Source of the DNA: Epiperipatus broadwayi
Taxonomy: Eukaryota; Onychophora; Udeonychophora; Euonychophora; Peripatidae
Assembly: GCA_028023455.1 (NCBI GenBank)
Contig: JAQFVV010006215.1
Span: forward strand, 10,905,024 to 10,969,023
DNA: 64,000 nt
Direction of reading: 5' to 3'
Below, in pieces: positions 40,880-54,668 of this stretch. Below the pieces are notes generated by a model. That model had not been told where the DNA came from. It saw only the letters and a list, made by a program, of their open reading frames with translations, and ran no database searches. How positions within the stretch are numbered: position 1 is the first letter of the stretch; each line of letters opens with the position of its first letter. A program made the translations under genes and the position numbers.

Positions 40880-41870
40880 TTTATATATATATATATATTC
40901 TAACCGTGCCTTTGTGCATCTTCACTTCCAGATAATATATGATATAAAATAAAACAGGTTCTAGCTCAGTTATATTCAGCATTAAAATTAAATATTTCAC
41001 TAGCTCAAACTTAAAATACGAATAAGGTTCAGTTTATAAAAATAAATTAAATAAATATTTAATATTTTCATGAGACTTGAAGTGAAAATACAGGTGACAA
41101 GATAGATTACATTGAGCCAATATCCTACAGGATACTACCTCAATGACATAAGAACACTATCCCTCCTTATTACTATTTCAAATAACAAACTCATAGTATT
41201 CTTACGACTTTAATAACTTCTACTCCCAAAGATTAAGCTAATAATTACATCTTAATCTTCTATTTATAATAATTTAGCTTTATACAATCTCAGGTTCATA
41301 AATTTATTCTAAGTTAATTTAAAATTAAAGTAGTAAAATATGAGAAGGGAATTTTATGTCATAATCTACTACACTGAAATTAATAATAAATAATAATAAT
41401 ATTCTTCATTGTATAACTAATTTTGTATATCTTTTCTTTTCGTTATATTTTTATTACCATAATAAAATAATCAGATAATATAATATGATCTTATATCTTC
41501 TTTGTAGCATTTGATAATCTGACAAACAAAAGTATGTGTGGCAATTGATAGCATATAATTTAATATACTATTGTAATAACTGATTTATGACCAATAAAAC
41601 AATGTAAAATTATGATTATTTAATTAAAAGAATACCAATAAAATATTTAAATTCTTAAAATAATTCTCTATTTATCTTTCTGTGCAAAATTATATGTTTG
41701 TTTCAATTATTATGAATATATCATGATTTCATGCAGTGAAGTGGAGAAATAACAATTCAGACACAAAAATTTTTGAAAAACAAATTTTAACAAAGTTTAT
41801 TAATAACAACAAAATAAAATAAACAATTTATGTGCACTATTTACAATGGATATCCTTATTTTATACTTTA
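40880..41870 (-). repeat. Dispersed repeat, copy B (inverted relative to 12230-13520)
   Basis: The reverse complement follows copy A for about 1 kb, including the conserved hairpin at 41110-41145 and a short ATT tract at 41384-41402 where copy A has ~70 units. The homology fades near 40880 and 41870. Confidence 0.8.
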
Positions 41871-44320
<2,450 letters not shown>

Positions 44321-44336
44321 TAAACATTTAAAGACT

Positions 44337-45187
44337 AATATTCCTTATAGTCAATTTTTAAGGATGAAGAGGATTTGTAATGATGAGAAATTTCTTCAAC
44401 AAAATAATAGTATTTTATATAATAGATTGCTCAATATGAGGTATCCTAAGACATTGTTGGATAATGCAGTAAGGAGATCTTCTTTAATTGATAGAAAGAA
44501 ACTTCTTTTATCTGAAAAGAGTAAAAAACAATTAGATGTTCCACCATTGGTTCTTACTTTTAATAGAGATTTACCTAATATTAACCAGATATTGGCAAAA
44601 CATTTTAACATATTACAGTCCACAGATTATTTAAAATCTATTTTTTCTGATCCACCTAAGGCTGTATATCGAAACATAGATCACTTAGAGATATACTTGT
44701 CAAAACAAATTTTATTAGTAGTTCTGTACAGGAAAAAGGATGTTCTCCATGTAAAGATAAAAGATGTTTTACATGTAAACATATTGTTGTGACAAAAGTG
44801 GTCTTTAGTACTAAGAATTGTAATTTCAAATGGTATATTCCTAATTATGTTACATGTAAAAGTGTTAATTTGATATATTTGATAGAGTGTAGTAGATGTT
44901 TAAACCAGTATATAGGTGAGTCAGCAAATAGTTTACACGTCAGAATGACTAATCATAGATTTGACATTTTGCATAAGAATAAAGATAGACCGGTTTCAAA
45001 ACATTTTAACTTACTGAATCATTTAATTGATGATTTAAAAGTAGTGATTCTTCAGGAAGGTTTTTCTTCTACAAGGGAGAGGAAACAAAAGGAGAGTTTT
45101 TTTATTTTTAAATTCAAGACCTTAGAACCGCATGGATTGAATTTGAACACTGGAACTATTACATCTCTGGGTTACCTGGTCTCCTAA
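44337..45187 (+). pseudogene. Penelope-like protein, C-terminal region with GIY-YIG domain (one frameshift)
   Basis: From 44337 the frame reads YSQFLRMKRICND, the conserved stretch after the RT domain of Penelope-like proteins. It continues to FSDPPKAVYRN, and a one-base frameshift near 44674 moves the reading into the frame that ends at 45187. In that second frame come a Cys-rich knuckle (CSPCKDKRCFTCKH), the GIY-YIG endonuclease with LIYLIECSRC and QYIGES, then RMTNHR and PVSKHFNLLNH, and a final stretch of about 45 residues. GIY-YIG nucleases nick DNA; in this retroelement class the domain is thought to prime target-site reverse transcription. The key Tyr, Gly, Arg and His positions are present. 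It is dead by truncation and frameshift. Confidence 0.88.
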
Positions 45188-45682
45188 ATGATTTCTATAT
45201 GTGTGTTTTTTATGTGAAAATTTTCTTATATGAGGTTTTTTTATGTAAAGATTGGTTACATGGATGTTTAATATCTGTGTTTAATTGGTTTATAGATAAA
45301 TAATTAGTTATAAATTATTGTACTTTGCACTAACTATATTTTTTAAAATGTATAAGTATTTTAGTTTTTAATGAATATTAATGTGAGCACAGCTATTTTT
45401 TGTGTGTGAGCATAGTTTAATTTTTCTATGTATGCACATATGTATATTTTAATTTTTAATTTTGGATTTTTTATTTTTATATTTATTTTAATTTAAATAG
45501 AATTTAAGCTTGATTAGGAGGGAATGTAGTTTTTTTTTTTTTTGTTTGAATTTTGTCATTGATTGGGTAGATATTCTGTGTTAGATTTTGTGACCAATCA
45601 GGGGGGTTTTGTTAATTTTTAATCTTTTACCAAATCTGTAATTTTTGATTATCGCCATTTTACTGTGTATTTTTTTTTCTTT

Positions 45683-45716
45683 CTGATGAAAACCAGTCCT
45701 CTGGTTGAAATATTAT
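45683..45716 (+). ncRNA. Hammerhead-ribozyme-like motif in the Penelope 3' region
   Basis: CTGATGA (45683-45689) is followed after one A by a perfect 6-bp helix II (AACCAG-tcct-CTGGTT) and GAAA (45707-45710), the invariant core order of hammerheads. Downstream ATAT T could serve as the minimal helix III and cleavage base. Helix I is poor (T-rich upstream). Hammerhead motifs are known in Penelope terminal repeats, so the location fits. Activity is uncertain. Confidence 0.6.
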
Positions 45717-45771
45717 ATTATTTATTGGATTTATAAGTCTTTATTTTTTTGTTTATATATATATATATATT

Positions 45772-47730
45772 TCCTTCAAAAAGGACTAAACATTTTATTT
45801 CTTTCATTATGATACTCTATAATAATTCATAAGATATAAGTATCTTATTCTTTTTTTAAAACTCCTGGATAAGCTTATAAATAATGCATCACAAATATTT
45901 TTAGATGGCAAATAGATTTCCATTGCATCAGTATAATGTCCGGGTTTTTATGTACTAAAACAATTCTTCGGTGAAGTATTAATAAAATAGTATCCATAAA
46001 CACTATGCATTTTTATATTATTATAATTTATATACATTTTATTTCGTAGTATATCCATTTTTATTGCTAGGTTCTGAATTAAACCTTGATAAAATAACAC
46101 TGGCAAAGGAACTTTAAAACTTTAGCAAAACATTTTTAATGAAGTTACTAAATATATTATAGTTTAACTCTCTTTTGCAAATACTTTTTTAAATATCAAT
46201 TAGCTTTGCAAATAAAATTGTACGAGAGTACAAAATTGACTAAATAAAAAATTTAAAATTTAATATCACCTTTATATCTTCTGATATACTTTAATCTGAA
46301 CCGTGTATCACCCCCATGCAATGGTATTTATATTCCAGAAAATACATCCCTTGATTGGTTGATTCTCACTTTTAGTTTGAGATCAAATTTACATATTTTC
46401 AGTTTTACAGAATTAAATTTTAAAAATAAAAATTATGACGTCATAAAATTTAAAAATATTATTTAAAATATAACTTTTAAATCAATTATTGTTTTACTAA
46501 ATTGATTAAATATCTTTAAAATAACTTTTAAAATATATTTTAATATTTATCCTACTCTTAATATTCAATTTATCTAGTTTTATTTAAACAAAATATTTAA
46601 TTTTTATTATAACTGTATTCATCTTTATGATACTATTTAAAACATTTAGAAACATTTATAACAACTATTTAATATTCACTGCTATAACAGATAATAATTA
46701 TATTCAGTTCTATAATACAACTTTTAAAATATTTCGAACTTTGTTATTAATTCAAACAAGCATGTGTGTGAAAGTCACATGATTAATAAAATTTAAGACA
46801 GACAATTTTCAATCTAATTCTCTGTCTGGATTTATAAAATTGCCATACTTATTATATTAAATAATATAATTATAAAATTTTGGAAGAACAATTTAAAAAT
46901 ATAGAACTAAATACAACTCTTACCATCATAAAGCTAATTTTTTTTAAAAATATACATTTTTTAAAATTAACATTACTAAATATGATTTTATAAATTTAAA
47001 TACAACATTTACTTCTATAAGTTTAAAACTATTAAAATTTAACATTTAAATATTCTTTTAAATATTTATAGCTGTGTTATTTAATATGGCCAGCTTTTGC
47101 AACCATATGCAACAATATTTAAAGCTTTACATAACTATTTTTAAATGATTCACTATAATTTTATATACTACATATTTTCTTTAGCTTCAAATTGTATTTA
47201 TAACTTATTTAACTTAATATAATTAACATATTAAAAGAACATATTCTAAAATTTAAAATTTTTAATAATTTACTGTAATTAACTATTTTTGACCTATAGA
47301 AAAGGGCACAATATATATATATTAGTCATTAGCTCACTATTCTTAATTGTAAATAAGTTTTTTTTCTTTCTAAAAAAAATATTACTTCTTTGACAGTCTT
47401 TCATAAAAGTTTTTTTTCTTTTTTTTATGTTACTCTTAATTAATTGTAAATGTCTTTAAAAATACTCTAGCAAATTATTTTGTTCATTATAAAAAGATTT
47501 TTGATGTTTTTCTTTTAAACTAAAATATACTGCAATGGCATCTTGCTTTTAGTTGAATAAACTTATTTATTTTTTAAAAAAATTTGTAATTTAAAAATTA
47601 CAACTATCATTTTCGAGAATTTATTTAGAATATCATTCTCAATATATATAATACATTCTATTCACCAGATGTACTATATATATATATAAATTATTAATCA
47701 ATGTCTGTATTCCAATTATAATAAAATATA
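45772..47730. other. AT-rich DNA, nothing recognised
   Basis: No exon, repeat or RNA gene supported; short TA tracts only at 47312-47321 and 47675-47690. Confidence 0.5.
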
Positions 47731-48720
47731 TATAATTATTCAAAACAATACAATAATTAATACTTACATTCATATCGGCCTTTCAAGCCAAATTGAGCAA
47801 ACGCTTTTTCGAGTGTTAAATAATAAATGAATACCCTCTGACCAAACAAGATATAGAATTTATGTATACAGATGCTATAAAAATAAATGCTGATTTATAT
47901 ATATGATTAAGTTTCAGTTGGAATGACGTTCAGTAAATTCTAGTAAATTTCATCGGCGTCATTCATTCATACGTTATATATAGTAATTTAAAGTGACTGT
48001 TCTATAGTCACACCTTCTGTGCCAGTACTTCAGATTTGCTCATATATAAATATTTGAGTCGTAGGAATAAGAGGATTCCTTTTATTCCTGCATAAATTCT
48101 ATATCTTGTTTGGTCAGAGGGTATTCATTTATTATTTAACACTCGAAAAAGTGTTTGCTCAATTTGGCTTGAAAGGCCGATATGAATGTAATTACAATTG
48201 TATACAGACGCTATAAAAATAAATGCTGATTTATATATATGATTAAGTTTCAGTTGGAATGACGTTCAGTAAATTCTAGTAAATTTCATCGGCGTCATTC
48301 ATTCATACGTTATATATAGTAATTTAAAGTGACTGTTCTATAGTCACACCTTCTGTGCCAGTACTTCAGATTTGCTCATATATAAATATTTGAGTCGTAG
48401 GAATAAGAGGATTCCTTTTATTCCTGCATAAATTCTATATCTTGTTTGGTCAGAGGGTATTCATTTATTATTTAACACTCGAAAAAGCATTTGCTCAATT
48501 TGGCTTGAAAGGCCGATATGAATGTAATTACAATTGTATACAGACGCTATAAAAATAAATGCTGATTTATATAAATAATTAATACTGTAAAAAATATTTT
48601 AAAAACAAATATATAATAGAATTACTTTCAACTATCTATGTAGTCGTTATCAACTAGATTCAAATTGTATTACAAAAAACCTTTACAAATGTATTAATTA
48701 TTGTATTGTTTTGAATAATT

Positions 48721-48725
<5 letters not shown>
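47731..48725. repeat. Composite element: 34-bp inverted ends enclosing a 336-bp tandem dimer
   Basis: The outer ends 47731-47764 and 48690-48723 are inverted copies (attattcaaaacaatacaat / attgtattgttttgaataat). Inside, a 336-bp unit beginning gctataaaaataaatgctg occurs at 47874, 48210 and partially 48546, with almost no differences. The left shoulder 47771-47870 is an inverted copy of the unit's right part (gccgatatgaat ... ttggtcagagggtattcatt). Each unit also contains a local hairpin, gaatgacg...cgtcattc, around 47921-47966. The unit is related to the fold-back at 23575-24137. A (TA)n tract follows at 48728. Confidence 0.9.

Positions 48726-48810
<85 letters not shown>
48726..48810. repeat. 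(TA)n microsatellite
   Basis: About 40 TA units abutting the right end of the composite element. Confidence 0.95.
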
Positions 48811-48812
<2 letters not shown>

Positions 48813-48827
48813 ATGCAGTAATATTAC

Positions 48828-48968
48828 CTGTGCTTCTCTGCATATAGATAAAACAGCATATGCATAAACTAATTCTCCAGCAAACTGATGGACTCTCTTG
48901 TTAAGCTGGTCCCTTTTAAAATAATAGACTGGCTTATTGTCAACTTCAGGAAAAGTATAATCTGGTAA
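48828..48968 (-). CDS. Candidate internal exon, product not recognised
   Basis: On the minus strand, cag at 48971-48969 can act as acceptor and cag|gtaata at 48828-48823 as donor. The enclosed 141 bp is exactly 47 codons with no stop. The residues are balanced and protein-like in a region where chance frames are Ile/Asn/Lys-rich: LPDYTFPEVDNKPVYYFKRD, then QLNKRVHQFAGELVYAYAVL, then SICREAQ. The base composition is distinctly higher in G+C than the surroundings. I do not recognise the family. The upstream pyrimidine tract is weak, which lowers confidence. A stop lies just upstream in frame, so the boundary near 48968 is needed. It sits only about 18 bp from a long (TA)n tract. Confidence 0.5.
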
Positions 48969-49690
48969 CTGTTGGCATACATACAGTCAGCTCCATTTAG
49001 TCTAGAATTTGATAAACTTCAGGCAAGCCAGCTGTTTAGTAGACATTATGGTCTATATAACTCAGAAAAGCAGGCCCTTTACTTCAATGTAAATTCAAAC
49101 TTTACCATTGTGACCCTAGCAGCAGCAACTGTTTTGTACACTTTTGCCTTCAGTTATAACCTTATAATAGTAATAATCTTGTCATAATCTGAAAAACTGT
49201 TATATTTTCTGTTTTTCCAACCTTTTTATAGTCAGGGTGGAATGTAAAAAAAAACAGTAATTAAAAGCAAGTTTTCTTTATCTTGATTGAAAAAAGTTAA
49301 TGATGCTTTTTCAATTTACCTTAATTCTTTTAAAAACAACTTTGCAGGATTTTTATCAAAATATGTTATACAAGCTTTAATGAAAAAATGTCTCTAATCA
49401 AAATAGATATTGGAATTTTATAACTACCAGTATATCTATTGTAACATAAAAACATGCTTCCTTTAATTTCAAAATCAGAATTAATTAAATATTAGACTTT
49501 TTTAAATATTTAATTTATAATAATTTTTTTAATTCAAAATTATTTGATCCTTAACTGTTATTCCAGTGTAAAATAGAAAATATATACATTTTTTTTGTCT
49601 GTGTTTATTTCTACTATTCCTTTCAACTTTATATATATATATGTGTGTGTGTGTAATCTTATAATTGAATATTTATATACCATAAATAGA
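48969..49690. other. Intergenic or intronic DNA with a plus-strand open stretch
   Basis: 48972-49187 is open on the plus strand for 71 residues and is GC-richer at its left end, but it overlaps the putative acceptor region of the minus-strand exon and has no recognised domain. The remainder is AT-rich; a TA/TG microsatellite lies at 49630-49654. Confidence 0.35.
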
Positions 49691-50034
49691 TATATATAAA
49701 GTATAACTTTAAAAATTTTATCCATTTAGGAATGCTTTTGATTATCCTCATAATTTTTTGGCAACTAACACTTTGAAAGGATAGCCTGCCACAATTCCAT
49801 GATCTTAATGTTTGCTGCCTGTCCTGTTGCATTTGTATATTAGCATAGCTTTCTTTATTTTCCTTTGCTAATATACAAATACAAACAAGACTTAATTAAC
49901 AGACAGGCAGCAAATGTTAAGATCATGGAATTGTGGAAAGGTTAGCCTTTCAAAGTGTTAGTTGACAAAAATTATGAGAATAGTTGAAAACATTCCTGAG
50001 TGAATAAAAATTTTAGTTATACTTTACATATATC
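49691..50034. repeat. Fold-back element, ~155-bp arms
   Basis: Left arm 49691-49851 and right arm ~49870-50034 are inverted copies: ccacaattccatgatcttaa / ttaagatcatggaattgtgg, and gctaatatacaaat near the centre, with an 18-bp loop. Divergence is low to moderate. No coding content; MITE-like. Confidence 0.9.
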
Positions 50035-50289
50035 TAATTACTGTTGTATATAGAGCTCATAAAATAAGCTCTTAACAAGCTTATTAAATTAGATCATGTG
50101 ACATCTGACTTGAGTTTTTTTGTAATCTAATTACTGTATTTATAAATATTAAATTATAAGATTACATATATTGATTTGAGTAAATACAGACATCAAATTA
50201 TAGTATTATTACATAGATATGTATGTGCACACACATTACTATGTTGTTGTATGCCTGAGACACATAACCATCCCAATAAATTAAAAAAT

Positions 50290-50395
50290 ATTGTTTTGTG
50301 CTTTGGTTTGAGAGTATTTCATTTACTTAATAAACCAGATGTTTGAAAAATAATCTCAAAATGTTACATATTATTCAAAGACTGGACGTATCTTG
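50290..50395 (-). repeat. Dispersed fragment matching 39000-39090 (inverted)
   Basis: gtgctttggtttgagagtat and catttacttaataaaccaga, then gaaaaataatctcaaaatg, reproduce in order the reverse complement of 39000-39085. Confidence 0.8.
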
Positions 50396-51285
50396 TAATA
50401 TTTGTGTGTGTGTAAGTAATTAAACATTTCTTAAAATTTGTAACAATAATGAATAGCATTAATTTAACTAAGAGATGGAGCAAGTTACATTAACATTATT
50501 CATTATTGTTTTCCTGACGATTTATAGTGATGGCATTTTAAGTGTATTTATATACTGGACTATATCTTTAGAAAAATTTTTAAACTTTATTTAAATTTTT
50601 TAATTTCAAGCAATTATTAATAATAGCACACAGGTTAGGACATACAGAAGTTTCAAGTGATAGCATTCTCTCTTCTTCAGATGTTGCTGATCTAACCAGA
50701 AACAGTACTAGCATGGGAATCAATACTTGACCTTTAGATTTTTTTAATATCTTTAATTTACCACATCCACTAGGACTAAAAATTAGTGTCCCTCTAAAGT
50801 ATTTAAATCTGTTTAATTATCTTTCTTCCAATAGATTCATTATTCTCTCATAATTATCTGAATGTCCTTTACTTCAATTAAATGTTTAGTTTACAGATTA
50901 CTCTGTTAATTGATAATAAAAAGTGCATAATAAAACTAATTTAAAGGCTTATAACCACTGAAAATTAGTACTTTTTATTTATTATCTACAAAAATAAAAA
51001 AAATACAATTTTGTTAACTTTTGTTATTAACAGTTGCAATAATAATGAATGAGGATATGGAGGTAAATAAAGATAAAATTGTCTTTTATTTACAAAGTTA
51101 AATAATTATTGATTTGAAGCTTTCATTAAAGTTTGAAGGTGAAAAAACTATTTACGATAAAGACAGGTAAGTTTCTTTTCATTGTCATTTTCTTGCGTAA
51201 ACTACGTGAACTCGCTTACTAAATATTTTTCTAATTGATTTTGTAGTATTTATTCTAATTTTTTGATTTAAAAAAAATTTGTAAA
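50396..51285. other. AT-rich DNA, nothing recognised
   Basis: No features supported. Confidence 0.45.
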
Positions 51286-51384
51286 GCGTTGGTGGTCGAG
51301 TGGCCAGCACAGCTGCCTTACAAGCAGTTGTCCCGGGTTAGCGGGTTCGCTTACCGGCCGATGCTATGACACATGAAAAAAAAA
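51286..51384 (+). mobile_element. tRNA-derived SINE, copy 2
   Basis: gcgttggtggtcgagtggcc carries an A-box-like tggtcgagtgg. The B-box region is gggttcgcttacc, and the unit ends gacacatgaaaaaaaaa. It parallels copy 1 at 32926-33015 position by position, including the ttcaag/tacaag anticodon-loop region and the c-acat-g-poly(A) tail. It cannot fold as a normal tRNA because the acceptor ends do not pair. It is GC-rich against its surroundings. Confidence 0.78.
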
Positions 51385-52541
51385 TTAATATTTCAAAGTA
51401 CAATTAAAATTTTAGTGTGAAAATGGAAGTAGCCAGCTTTCTTAGTTTTGTTAATTGGCAACATTATCAACTTTTGTATCTTACATTTAAAACCACAAAA
51501 TTCAAAACATATTTCTAAAATTATTTCTTCATTTTAAATTTAGCTCAGTTTTTAATATATTACATAACTTTAAAAAAAAAAAAAAATTTGTTATTACTGA
51601 AATAATATGAAAACCGTTCATTCACCTACGCCAACAATGTTTGGTTATCTATTATAACCTTTAACAAAGCATAAAAATATTTCAAAAATTTTCTGAAAAA
51701 GAAAAACATATTTTTTTATTAAAATGGTTATTTCATTTGTTTTAATGACAAGTAGCCAACATTAGACTAAGAAAGAGATAGAATAGTACATGGACTCATG
51801 TGGTCTTAAACATAGTTTAGGATCATCAGAATAATTTAAAATTCAATGTATGGGGTTAGTACACATTCACCCACATAGAAACATTCATTTATTTATGTAT
51901 ACATGTAAATGTATGTGGATATAAATTAAACACTTTAAATATTGATTTAAATAATATATACAGAAATACTGTCAACTCCAAATTCTAAATAAAATTTTCA
52001 ATAGATTATTTTCTTATAAGTAAATGTGTATTTTTTTCTCATGAAGCAAATTTAATTGAGAAAGATTTAAAATCAATGTTTAATTAACTAATAGATATGG
52101 TTTTGAAAACATGTAATTATTATTTTTCAATTCAAATTCAAGATTTTTATCAAATAATGTTGATTAGAGATATTTTTTAATTAATTATCTCTGTAGCTAT
52201 GTTTTCTTTGAAAGATAGTATAATTATTAATTCTTTTCAGAATGGGCACTCAATAAACAACAATCTCTGTACATTTATAAAATTCCATCTAAGGTGACAA
52301 ACACAGACCAATAATAAAAGTTATATAAAGGTCAAAAATAATTATTTTTTCTTCTTCTTGTTCTTGTTCTGCTTCAACATGCTCTGATCAGCTTTAAGAA
52401 TTCATTAAATTACCTTGGTTTTCCTGGATTTTTTTTCCACTACAGAGATAACATAGAAAGAACTTTGTAAAAATATAGAAATGTTTAATGCTAACCAATG
52501 TAATTGCTTAGTCATGAATGACTAGATTAAAAAATCCTTAC
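51385..52541. other. AT-rich DNA, nothing recognised
   Basis: No features supported. Confidence 0.45.
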
Positions 52542-52742
52542 AATTTCTCTTTTGAATTGTATATATCAACTGTATGACCTCCCATGCTTGACAATCGTGA
52601 ATAATCTCCCAAACTACAAGAACCAACCAATTTTGGAGAAATACACTTGACTACAATATTTATAAATACCCTACTTTGTGCAATGATCACAGCAATGTCA
52701 ACAATATATTTAATAATGCAACTCAGGCTACTCACACAACAT
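52542..52742 (-). CDS. Candidate exon, product not recognised (possible membrane segment)
   Basis: The minus strand carries a strong acceptor: cttaac, then a T-rich run, ending ttttcag at 52751-52743. Open sequence follows for 66 codons. It either stops at TAA (52538-52540) or, if the gtaagg at 52541 is used as donor, continues into another exon. Residues include a hydrophobic stretch (IIKYIVDIAVIIAQ), then VFINIVVKCISPKLVGSCSL, then a polar tail (GDYSRLSSMGGHTVDIYNSK). Composition is more protein-like than neighbouring chance frames. I do not recognise the family. It could share a gene with the exon at 48828-48968, which lies downstream on the same strand, but the phases need at least one more exon between them. 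Confidence 0.42.
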
Positions 52743-53261
52743 CTGAAAAAGAAAAAAAAACTGTTAAGTCATATATATAGTTAATATCATACAGGAAGGT
52801 GTAAAAAATATTTTAAAAAAATCTATCTTTAAAGTCTTATCAAAAATTGCCCATACCTAAATTTATTTTACCATGGTCTTAATTTGTTTGCTTAAAGAAA
52901 TGATTTCATATATAATTTTATTCTTTCCCATTGAGATAATATTTTTATGATTGTTTTATAATTGATTATGTTATATCTAAAAAGTATTGCAAGATCTTTA
53001 TGAATATATATGGGGGAGGGGGGTGAACAAAGAGAATAATTTTGCTGCTTGTGCCATAATAATTTAATAGTTGAATAGCCTAATAATAATATAGCAGAAA
53101 AATCTTCAAAGGATTATTATAAATTATATATTATTTTTTTATATTGTTGTTTTATATTAACAATGCTCTGGTGAAAATTACTTTTATCAGAACCAACAGT
53201 AATTTTATATATATAAAAGTATAATACCCTTTATAAAAAAAAATATTATATATAAAACATA
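52743..53261. other. AT-rich DNA with a short G-rich run
   Basis: A G-rich run (gggggaggggggtg) lies at 53011-53024. Nothing else recognised. Confidence 0.45.
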
Positions 53262-54658
53262 AATAATTAACGGTAAAAGCAATATTATATTTTAAATTCT
53301 TTAGAAGCACTTTTAATTACATAGTAATCCTCATCAGCTTTAACTGAATTTCAAATTTTTTAAACTTAATGTTAAGTAAATTTCCATAAGCTGTATATGG
53401 CCCTATTTGCAACATGCCTATTAATAACATCATCCTTATATTTATCTATTAAAATTGCCTCTTTAATTTTCCTCTTTTTATGATTCCTTTTTTCCATTAA
53501 TATTTTTATTTCATTACTATTAAATGTAAACCTATATAATTACAAGTTTTTTCATGATCAAAGCCAACTGAAGCTATATATGAAGATATTATATTTAATT
53601 CTTATAATTTTGAAAATATTAAAATTTACACTAGATATGTTGATGATAATTTTGTTTGTGGTCCTCAAGACATTATCGATGTTTTTTTATATAATCTGAA
53701 TAATTTAAACAATTTAAAATGGTCTATTGAGAATGAACAAAATGGAAAAATAAAATGTTTGGATTTACAAATATTTAGAGATGCTACTGACTTCAATTAT
53801 AAATTAATTTTTAAATCTATTGGAGAAAGAGGATATATTTATTTTAAATCACATGTTCCAATGATATATAAAATGGCAAGTCTGAAATCGTTTTTGCATT
53901 GCAATGATAAATTATGTAAATATAAGAGTGATAAATTTTAAATACTGAACTCTTTGCTAATGAACTTTTAAAGGTTGGTTATGATAAAAACCAAATTTTG
54001 CATACAGTAAATTCATTTAATAATAAGAAGAGGGTTTGCAATGTTACCTTAGATAATAAAAAAATGGTTATCTATGCCATTTATAAATAACATGCAATCT
54101 AAATTAATTAAGAATATATTTAAAGAAAAATATAATATTTCATGTTGCGTTCCTTTGAATGTTGATTGATTAATAATTCTAAGAGTATAATTCCTAAATT
54201 GCAAAGAATTAATATAATTTATCAGATTTCATGTGGATGTCAAAAATTATCGGTGAATCGAGATGTCCCTGTGAAAAAAAGATTGAAGGAGCATCAATTA
54301 TTATATAATTGGATTAAAAATAATGTAAATAATCAATTTAATACAGGTTCAGTATTCTTTGACCATGAAAAAACTTGTAATTATAGGTTTACATTTAATA
54401 GTAATGAAATAAAAATATTAATGGAAGAAAGGAATCATAAAAAGAGGAAAATTAAAGAGGCAATTTTAATAGATAAATATAAGGATGATGTTATTAATAG
54501 GCAAGTTGCAAATATGGCCATATACAGACTATGAAAATTTACGTAATATTAAGTTTAAAAAAAAATTGAAATTTAGTTAAAGCTGCTGCGGATTACTATG
54601 TAACTGAAAGCGCTTCTAAAGAATTTAAAATATAATATTGCTTTTACCATTAATTATA
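53262..54658 (+). mobile_element. Penelope-like retroelement flanked by 302-bp inverted arms
   Basis: The 3' end of the element (54357-54658: last ~60 codons plus 3' region) is present again in reverse orientation at 53262-53563, immediately upstream of the RT-coding part. Both arms are 302 bp with about 10% differences. Each arm contains a hammerhead-like core in complementary states of decay: CTGATGA is intact in the left arm (complement at 53331-53337) and changed in the right (54583-54589), while GAAA is intact in the right (54606-54609). Inverted 5' partial copies are a known arrangement for Penelope-like elements. A short (TA)n follows at 54654-54668. Confidence 0.87.
53564..54534 (+). 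pseudogene. Penelope-like RT / GIY-YIG protein, multiply frameshifted
   Basis: From the arm junction the frame reads RYVDDNFVCG: the RT catalytic motif C, YVDD, lies at 53636-53647. It continues through WSIENEQNGKIKCLDLQIFR, the usual text after motif C with the LD-I motif, and PMIYKMASLKSFL before a stop at 53939. The next segments sit in other frames (NTELFANELLKVGYDKNQI; LIKNIFKEKYNISCCVPLN). The GIY-YIG domain follows from 54166: INIIYQISCGCQK keeps the first motif, but the YIG position has become LSVNRD and the Arg helix reads VKKRLKEH. FFDHEKTCNYRFTF and an Ile/Lys-rich tail end at 54534. The first part of the RT is missing. At least three frame changes show long inactivity. Confidence 0.87.
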
Positions 54659-54668
54659 TATATATATT

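Noticed and set aside
47921-47966. Hammerhead ribozyme in the 336-bp unit (minus strand, ccgatga ... gaac)
   Set aside because: The core differs at two invariant positions and helix II cannot form next to the core, so I report only the hairpin.
48972-49187. Plus-strand 71-residue frame
   Set aside because: It overlaps the acceptor side of a better-supported minus-strand exon and has no domain or plus-strand splice signals. Not fully excluded.
51286-51384. Functional tRNA gene
   Set aside because: A- and B-box-like words are present, but the acceptor ends do not pair, the anticodon stem is poor, and a second degenerate copy with the same poly(A) tail exists at 32926. A SINE explains it better.
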